A stretch of 5,319 bases of DNA from Pseudomonadota bacterium. GTDB taxonomy: Bacteria > Pseudomonadota > Gammaproteobacteria > Xanthomonadales > Rhodanobacteraceae. The notes under the pieces are model-generated. The model did no database searches. It was not told where the DNA came from and saw nothing but the letters and a program-made list of their open reading frames with translations. The stretch is from the NCBI GenBank assembly GCA_018241165.1, contig JAFEEK010000437.1, forward strand, positions 1 to 5,319. The letters run 5' to 3'. This document shows positions 1-5,319 of the stretch, piece after piece; the first letter of the stretch is position 1, and every line of letters starts with the position of its first letter. Position numbers and translations under genes: made by a program.

Positions 1-974
1 TGCGCGCGATCCTCGTAGGCGAGCTTCTTCGCCTCCACGAAAAGGTGCACATGCTCGGCGCTGTCGAACGGGATTTTGGAAAAATCGTAGCCTTCCAGGA
101 TATTGAGCATCTGCAACGCAGCGATGCCCTGACCGTTCGGCGGCAGCTCCCACACATCCACGCCGCGGTAATTCGTCGATACCGGCTCAACCCATTCGCC
201 GTGGTGGCTGGCCAGATCCTCGTAGGACAGGAATCCGCCCTGCGCCTTGATGTAGTCGGCGATCGTGTGCGCGATCTTGCCCTTGTAGAACGCATCGCGA
301 CCACCTTTCGCGATGGATTCGAGCGTGTTGGCGAGGTTGGGATTCTTCCAGATTTCGCCTTCCGCCGGCGCGCGGCCGTTCAGCGTCATCTGTTCGGTGA
401 ACCCTGGAAATTTGCTCAAGCGTGGCACCGAGAGTTTCCAGTAGTAGGCGATGAGCTGCGTCACCGGGAAGCCTTCGCGTGCGTACGCGATTGCGGGTGC
501 GAGATCGTCCTTCATCTTCAGCTTGCCGAAGCGGTCGTGCAGAGCGAACCAGCCGTCCACGCAACCGGGCACGTTCACCGGCAACGGTCCAAGCGGCGGA
601 ATCGCCTTGTAGTCGTGATCCTGAAACCACTTCAACGTGAGCGATTTCGGCGAGCGGCCCGAGCCGTTGTAGCCGTAGAGCTTTTGTGTCTTGGCGTCCC
701 AGACGATCGCGAACAGATCGCCGCCGACGCCGTTGGATACCGGCTCCATCAAGCCCAGCGCCGCATTCGCCGCGATCGCGGCATCCACCGCGGTGCCGCC
801 TTTCTTCAGCACATCCAACCCGATCTGCGTCGCCAATGGCACGCTGGTTGCGACCATGCCGTGTGTGGCCAAGACCTGCGAGCGCGTGGCGAAGGTCGCG
901 CCATTGATGCGGTCGCCGGCGTGGGCGAGGCAGGTCAGGGAAAAGGCAGCGAGGACGAGAACGAAACGGTTCAT
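1..974 (-). CDS. ggt: Gamma-glutamyltransferase-family protein (YwrD/acylase-like), N-terminal part, truncated by window edge
   Basis: The 324 visible codons hold a signal peptide and most of the large-subunit region of a gamma-glutamyltranspeptidase-family Ntn hydrolase. Family members are exported, cleave themselves before a catalytic Thr, and transfer or hydrolyse gamma-glutamyl or related acyl groups. Seen here: residues 1-19 form a hydrophobic leader ending in AHA; NGVGGDLF at 81-88 matches the family's conserved glycine block; NVPGCVDGW at 134-142 and FGKL at 149-152 match the vPGxVxGw...FGkL region; LPPNGQG at 278-284 and LQMLNILEGYD at 287-297 match the PPxxxG...LNiLE block. The ATG at 974 is preceded by AGGA seven bases upstream. 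The catalytic Thr would lie roughly 50 residues past the edge, so activity cannot be judged. GGD and PPNGQG resemble YwrD and cephalosporin-acylase-like members more than E. coli Ggt (GGG, PPPSSGG). The family is secure; the substrate is not, and the symbol is used loosely. Confidence 0.9.
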   Translation of the reverse strand, partial: MNRFVLVLAAFSLTCLAHAGDRINGATFATRSQVLATHGMVATSVPLATQIGLDVLKKGGTAVDAAIAANAALGLMEPVSNGVGGDLFAIVWDAKTQKLYGYNGSGRSPKSLTLKWFQDHDYKAIPPLGPLPVNVPGCVDGWFALHDRFGKLKMKDDLAPAIAYAREGFPVTQLIAYYWKLSVPRLSKFPGFTEQMTLNGRAPAEGEIWKNPNLANTLESIAKGGRDAFYKGKIAHTIADYIKAQGGFLSYEDLASHHGEWVEPVSTNYRGVDVWELPPNGQGIAALQMLNILEGYDFSKIPFDSAEHVHLFVEAKKLAYEDRA

Positions 975-985
975 GGCGCGTTCCT
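974..985 (-). promoter_or_regulatory. Shine-Dalgarno and start of the GGT-family gene
   Basis: On the minus strand AGGA (982-985) stands seven bases before the ATG at 972-974. The signal peptide begins at this ATG, so this start fits both the ribosome site and the export signal. The 69-bp gap to the divergent PGPGW gene must hold promoters for both genes. I see only a poor minus-strand -10 candidate, TATGCT at 1004-1009, and nothing convincing on the plus strand. Confidence 0.6.
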
Positions 986-1030
986 GCGGAATCGGGCAAG
1001 GTGAGCATACATCCAAGCTCACGCCGGCTC

Positions 1031-1036
1031 GGGGAG
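1031..1036 (+). promoter_or_regulatory. Ribosome binding site selecting a GTG start for the PGPGW gene
   Basis: The string GGGGAG ends seven bases before the GTG at 1044-1046. This is a strong Shine-Dalgarno match at good spacing. It favours the GTG over the internal in-frame ATG at 1125, which has no comparable site and would trim the basic N-terminal segment. Confidence 0.65.
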
Positions 1037-1043
1037 ACAAAAC

Positions 1044-1349
1044 GTGTTCGCCGGATTACGCAAACCCTGGAAGCGATTCGTGTCCGCGCCGCGAGGCTCG
1101 CGCTTCCGCGCGCATCACGAACGCATGCGCGAAGGCCGGCACGCGCTGCGCACCGTGCTGGCAGTGGGGTTCGGCCTGCTGCTGATTGCGCTTGGCCTGA
1201 TCATGCTGGTGCTGCCCGGACCGGGGCTGCTCACCGGCATCATTGGCGCGGCGCTGATTGCCGGCGAATCACGCATCGTCGCGCGCTGGCTCGACGGAAT
1301 CGATCTGCTCGCCGCGCGCGTTTGGGCGCGCTGGCGCAAGCGTCGATGA
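1044..1349 (+). CDS. Small PGPGW-family inner-membrane protein
   Basis: A 101-residue protein with a basic N-terminus (residues 1-36, many Arg/Lys), a strongly hydrophobic helix at about 37-57, the motif LPGPGLL at 57-63, a short second hydrophobic stretch at about 62-74, and a tail ending in basic and Trp residues (WARWRKRR). The arrangement of a helix leading straight into PGPG and a second short helix is that of the PGPGW putative transmembrane family, whose biochemical role is not known to me. Leu replaces the Trp of the name-giving motif. Basic ends and two hydrophobic segments suggest a hairpin with both ends in the cytoplasm. The GTG start is supported by GGGGAG seven bases upstream. 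The gene is divergent from the GGT-family gene and followed after 73 bp by vapB; nothing in the context assigns a function. Confidence 0.8.
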   Translation: MFAGLRKPWKRFVSAPRGSRFRAHHERMREGRHALRTVLAVGFGLLLIALGLIMLVLPGPGLLTGIIGAALIAGESRIVARWLDGIDLLAARVWARWRKRR

Positions 1350-1358
1350 TGGCCAATT

Positions 1359-1371
1359 GATGCGCCGCATC
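1359..1371. repeat. Short inverted repeat after the PGPGW gene, possible weak terminator
   Basis: GATGCG (1359-1364) and CGCATC (1366-1371) form a perfect 13-base palindrome around one central C, ten bases after the PGPGW stop codon. As RNA it could fold into a five-pair stem with a three-base loop. An overlapping six-pair candidate follows (ATCGAG 1369-1374 with TTCGAT 1379-1384, including one G-U pair). No U-tract follows either, so a classical intrinsic terminator is not supported; a weak stop or chance are both possible. Confidence 0.25.
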
Positions 1372-1383
1372 GAGAATCTTCGA

Positions 1384-1414
1384 TTACATCAGTGAGATTC
1401 CAATTTGTGATAAT
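1384..1414 (+). promoter_or_regulatory. Candidate vapBC promoter with extended -10
   Basis: GATAAT at 1409-1414 matches five of six bases of the sigma-70 -10 box and is preceded by TG at 1406-1407, the extended -10 position. The upstream TTACAT at 1384-1389 is a poor -35 at 19-bp spacing, so the extended -10 would do most of the work. The stretch is visibly more A/T-rich than its surroundings. A start point six to eight bases downstream would fall at about 1420-1422, right at the ATG at 1423, implying a leaderless or nearly leaderless transcript. This agrees with the lack of a properly spaced Shine-Dalgarno: GGAA at 1417-1420 is only two bases from the ATG. Confidence 0.45.
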
Positions 1415-1420
1415 GTGGAA
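1398..1420. promoter_or_regulatory. Imperfect palindrome over the vapBC -10 box, candidate VapB operator
   Basis: A 23-bp imperfect palindrome is centred at base 1409, with eight of eleven positions complementary and perfect five-base ends TTCCA (1398-1402) and TGGAA (1416-1420). It covers the extended -10 and ends two bases before the vapB start codon. Ribbon-helix-helix antitoxins usually bind inverted repeats at their own promoters, and VapC generally strengthens repression. The position is ideal for autorepression; binding itself is inferred. Confidence 0.4.
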
Positions 1421-1422
1421 GC

Positions 1423-1626
1423 ATGAAAACGTCAATTGATATTCCCGAAAAAGAACTCGCGGATGCCATGCGCTTTACCCGCGCACGCACCAAGCGAGAC
1501 GCCGTTGTTACGGCATTGGTCGATTTCAATCGGCGCAAGCGCATGGCCGAACTGGTCAAGTACGCCGGCACCTGCGACGGACTGATCGACGCGGACGAAT
1601 TGCAGCGGCTGCGGCGAAAAGGTTGA
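1423..1626 (+). CDS. vapB: VapB-type antitoxin, ribbon-helix-helix
   Basis: A 67-residue protein of the VapB antitoxin family typified by an N-terminal T-x-(I/L)-D-I strand and a T-x-R-x-A-V helix. Residues 2-7 (KTSIDI) are the DNA-contacting beta strand of a ribbon-helix-helix, residues 9-19 the first helix, and 22-39 (RTKRDAVVTALVDFNRRK) the second. The rest (about 40-67, with GLIDADELQRLRR) is the C-terminal part expected to wrap around and inhibit the VapC nuclease. VapB should neutralise VapC and repress the shared promoter, directly upstream. The start is the only ATG that gives the intact strand. vapC follows four bases after the stop. The first dozen codons (AAA, TCA, ATT, GAT, ATT, GAA, AAA) are richer in A/T than those of neighbouring genes, weakly suggesting acquisition. 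Confidence 0.9.
   Translation: MKTSIDIPEKELADAMRFTRARTKRDAVVTALVDFNRRKRMAELVKYAGTCDGLIDADELQRLRRKG
1617..1622 (+). promoter_or_regulatory. vapC ribosome binding site inside the end of vapB
   Basis: AAAAGG at 1617-1622 lies in the last vapB codons, eight bases before the vapC GTG at 1631. Placement inside vapB, with only four bases between stop and start, points to translational coupling, which would keep toxin synthesis dependent on antitoxin translation. Confidence 0.5.
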
Positions 1627-1630
1627 GTAC

Positions 1631-2005
1631 GTGATCCTGGTCGACACTTCGTCGTGGATTCACCTGCTGCGCCCGCGCGGTGATGCGGAGGCGCGCGGAC
1701 GTGTCGTCGCGGCATTGCAGAACGGCAATGCCTGCTGGTGTGCGCAGGTGCGCCTGGAACTGTGGAATGGCGCGAGCGGCACGCAGGAAAAGAAGGCGCT
1801 GCGCGACTTCGAACGCCTGTTGCCCGATCTTGCCGTTACCGAAGATGTGTGGGGGCTCGCATGCGAACTCGCGTGCAAGGCACGTGCTGCAGGTATCAGC
1901 GTTCCGGCCACGGACCTGCTCATTGCCGCGTGCGCGCGTCACCACAGCGCCGAACTGGAGCATTGCGACAGCGATTTCGACTTGCTGCGCAAAATCGAAA
2001 GTTGA
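1631..2005 (+). CDS. vapC: VapC-type PIN-domain ribonuclease toxin
   Basis: A 124-residue single PIN domain, the usual size for VapC toxins, which cut RNA (often tRNA or rRNA) using Mg2+ or Mn2+ held by a cluster of acidic residues. The set is visible: Asp5 in ILVDTSSWI, Glu43 in RLELWNG, Asp95 in VPATDLLIAA, and Asp113 and Asp115 in EHCDSDFDLL. All are in their customary motifs, so the nuclease looks intact. It starts at a GTG, which the PIN opening motif supports: no in-frame ATG exists before the DTSSW core. The gene lies four bases behind vapB and should be co-transcribed and coupled with it. It ends 28 bp before the convergent speE stop. Target RNA cannot be read from the sequence. Like many chromosomal vapBC pairs it may aid stress survival or simply maintain itself. 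Confidence 0.92.
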   Translation: MILVDTSSWIHLLRPRGDAEARGRVVAALQNGNACWCAQVRLELWNGASGTQEKKALRDFERLLPDLAVTEDVWGLACELACKARAAGISVPATDLLIAACARHHSAELEHCDSDFDLLRKIES

Positions 2006-2011
2006 ACGCGT

Positions 2012-2025
2012 TTACCCCACGGTAA
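2012..2025. terminator. Small hairpin between convergent vapC and speE, weak terminator candidate
   Basis: TTACC (2012-2016) pairs with GGTAA (2021-2025) around the loop CCAC, inside the 28-bp gap between the vapC and speE stop codons. The five-pair stem could form on transcripts of either strand, suiting a shared bidirectional stop. It is short and has no clear run of U on either side, so efficiency is doubtful. Confidence 0.25.
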
Positions 2026-2033
2026 CCAATCGC

Positions 2034-2885
2034 TCAACCCTCCAGCGCAGCCTTGAGGAATTCCGGCATCGCCAGCGCAGCCTTGTGGATTTCCACGTTG
2101 TAGTACTGCGTGGCAAATTGCTTCATCTCCGCGCCGCGTTCGCGAAAGTCGGATAGATCCACGCCTTTGCGCGCGAGCGTGGCGCTCCACCAGCCGGTTG
2201 GATAACACGGCTGCGGAAAGGTCAGCGTGCGCATGGCCTGGAAACCGGCACCCTTCATCGCCTTGCGGATGTTCTTGAGCAGCGGCAGGTGCGCGAGCGG
2301 CGATTCGCTTTGCTGCACCAGAATGCCGCCGTGACGCAGCGCCTTCAGGCACGAGCGGTAGAACGCCTCGTTGAACAGGCCTTCGGCCGGACCGATGGGA
2401 TCGGTCGAATCCACGATCACGATGTCGAGCGATTCCGGCTCGCATTCGGCCATCCATTTGATGCCGTCGATGAACAGCAGTTGCGCACGCGGATCGCTGT
2501 TGGATTCGCACAGCTCCGGGAAATATTGCTCCGCCAGGCGCGTCACGCGTTCATCGATTTCGACTTGCACGGCGCTTTCCACTTCATCGTGCTTGAGTAC
2601 TTCGCGCAGCGTGCCGCAGTCGCCGCCGCCGATGATGACGACGCGCCGGGCGCGCGGATGCGTGAACAGCGCCGGATGCGACATCATCTCGTGATAGAAA
2701 AAGTTGTCGCGCGTGGTGACCATCATGCAGCCGTCGATGGTCATGAGCTTGCCCCAGTCCGTGGTGTCGTAAATCTCGATGGACTGGAACGGCGTCTGCT
2801 CGGCGTGCAGGCGCTGCGTCACGCGAAAACCGATGGATGAGCCGGCGTAGTCGTGCCGTTCGTCGAACCACTGTTGCGTTGTCAT
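2034..2885 (-). CDS. speE: Spermidine synthase (putrescine aminopropyltransferase)
   Basis: This 283-residue cytoplasmic enzyme moves the aminopropyl group of decarboxylated S-adenosylmethionine to putrescine, giving spermidine and methylthioadenosine. A short N-terminal beta domain (about 1-60, with QQWFDERHDYAG) precedes a Rossmann-like methyltransferase fold. Visible landmarks: YHEMMSH at 64-70; the nucleotide-binding IIGGGDCGTLRE at 84-95 with Asp89; VEID at 108-111; the catalytic segment VDSTDPIGP at 158-166, where Asp159 is the expected general base; QQSES at 191-195; YPTGWW at 228-233. Length matches E. coli SpeE. Cys90 sits where many homologues have Gly, which I take as lineage variation. 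The ATG at 2885 was chosen over a TTG at 2891 because AGGA lies six bases before the ATG and would abut the TTG. speA diverges from it. S-adenosylmethionine decarboxylase is not in the window. Confidence 0.97.
   Translation of the reverse strand: MTTQQWFDERHDYAGSSIGFRVTQRLHAEQTPFQSIEIYDTTDWGKLMTIDGCMMVTTRDNFFYHEMMSHPALFTHPRARRVVIIGGGDCGTLREVLKHDEVESAVQVEIDERVTRLAEQYFPELCESNSDPRAQLLFIDGIKWMAECEPESLDIVIVDSTDPIGPAEGLFNEAFYRSCLKALRHGGILVQQSESPLAHLPLLKNIRKAMKGAGFQAMRTLTFPQPCYPTGWWSATLARKGVDLSDFRERGAEMKQFATQYYNVEIHKAALAMPEFLKAALEG
2042..2094. repeat. Near-perfect 23-bp direct repeat in the 3' end of speE
   Basis: Bases 2042-2064 and 2072-2094 are identical at 21 of 23 positions (differences at 2056/2086 and 2060/2090), with starts 30 bp apart. 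The spacing is exactly ten codons, so both copies are read in the same frame of speE. They encode EIHKAAL and EFLKAAL near the C-terminus, residues 265-281. Related SpeE proteins have a similar IHxAAxAxPxxLxxAL ending, so part of the resemblance is ancestral. Confidence 0.7.
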
Positions 2886-2891
2886 GGCCAA

Positions 2892-2895
2892 TCCT
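2892..2895 (-). promoter_or_regulatory. speE ribosome binding site, decides the start codon
   Basis: Minus-strand AGGA lies six bases from the ATG at 2883-2885. It would directly touch the alternative TTG start at 2889-2891, leaving no spacing, so the ATG is preferred. Confidence 0.65.
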
Positions 2896-2921
2896 GGGCA
2901 GACGGTAGAGAAAGGTCGGCG

Positions 2922-2950
2922 ATTGTACCGGTTCCGGTCGGTGCGGGCAC
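2922..2950 (-). promoter_or_regulatory. Candidate speE promoter
   Basis: On the minus strand TACAAT (2922-2927) matches five of six bases of the -10 box and lies 36 bp before the speE ATG, giving a leader of roughly 30 bases that contains the AGGA site. The -35 position is poor: GTGCCC at 2945-2950 at 17-bp spacing. An activator or tolerance of a weak -35 would be needed. It mirrors the candidate speA promoter on the other strand. Confidence 0.35.
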
Positions 2951-2961
2951 GGCGCTACAAT
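2932..2961 (+). promoter_or_regulatory. Candidate speA promoter
   Basis: TACAAT at 2956-2961 matches five of six -10 bases. TTCCGG at 2932-2937, 18 bp upstream, is only a weak -35. Transcription would start near 2968, leaving a leader of about 98 bases before speA. With the minus-strand TACAAT at 2922-2927 it forms an inverted pair separated by 28 bp, so the two -35 zones would overlap. I see no clear regulator site. Confidence 0.35.
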
Positions 2962-3054
2962 GCGCGCAGTCGATCCCGCGGCGATGGTGGCTTCCGATCG
3001 GCGAACAACCCGCGTCAAGGCCCGCCGCTGCGACGTTCGCAATCCTCGTTGTCC

Positions 3055-3059
3055 GGAGA
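3055..3059 (+). promoter_or_regulatory. speA ribosome binding site, decides the start codon
   Basis: GGAGA lies six bases before the ATG at 3066. The speA frame stays open upstream to 2853, inside speE, but that extension has no similarity to SpeA proteins and would be antisense to the speE start. The site therefore settles the start at 3066. Confidence 0.7.
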
Positions 3060-3065
3060 CTTTCG

Positions 3066-5319
<2,254 letters not shown>

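Noticed and set aside
45..1004. A long plus-strand open frame (319 codons) opposite the GGT-family gene
   Set aside because: It is Arg/His-rich with no recognisable domain and is fully antisense to a gene with a signal peptide and family motifs; long shadow frames are common in GC-rich DNA.
2086..2094. The 23-bp direct repeat as a CRISPR repeat or transposon border
   Set aside because: There are only two units, seven bases apart, both within the speE reading frame and explained by its protein sequence.
2853..3065. Upstream extension of the speA open frame into speE
   Set aside because: It resembles no SpeA N-terminus and would overlap the speE start on the other strand; GGAGA six bases before the ATG at 3066 fixes the start.

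Overview
The window looks like chromosomal DNA from a GC-rich gammaproteobacterium, most likely of the Xanthomonadales (Xanthomonadaceae or Rhodanobacteraceae). This rests on the strong G/C preference at third codon positions, on a SpeA resembling the Xanthomonas type of biosynthetic arginine decarboxylase, and on the divergent speE/speA pair. The lineage is an inference; there is no rRNA or other marker here.

Layout from left to right: (1) the N-terminal two thirds of a secreted gamma-glutamyltransferase-family protein, minus strand, running off the left edge; (2) a small PGPGW-type membrane protein, plus strand, divergent from it; (3) a complete VapB/VapC type II toxin-antitoxin pair, plus strand, with a promoter and palindrome just upstream; (4) speE (spermidine synthase), minus strand, convergent with vapC; (5) a 180-bp divergent promoter region; (6) speA (biosynthetic arginine decarboxylase), plus strand; (7) the C-terminal half of a YdfG-like short-chain dehydrogenase, minus strand, convergent with speA and running off the right edge.

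The functional core is the speE/speA pair. SpeA makes agmatine from arginine, other enzymes outside the window would turn this into putrescine, and SpeE adds an aminopropyl group to give spermidine. The two genes are transcribed away from each other from one shared region, which would permit joint control. The vapBC pair appears to be a small accessory module inside this housekeeping locus. The GGT-family, PGPGW and YdfG genes have no evident functional tie to polyamines beyond proximity.

I did not find a clearly new multi-gene system. The points most worth checking are: a Phe where SpeA and related fold-III decarboxylases normally have the His that stacks on PLP; a compact, possibly leaderless, autoregulated vapBC promoter; mirrored TACAAT hexamers between speE and speA; speA and ydfG stop codons interlocked on one CTAG; a 23-bp near-perfect direct repeat in the 3' end of speE; and a GGT-family protein whose motifs suggest an acylase-like rather than a classical glutathione-cleaving enzyme.
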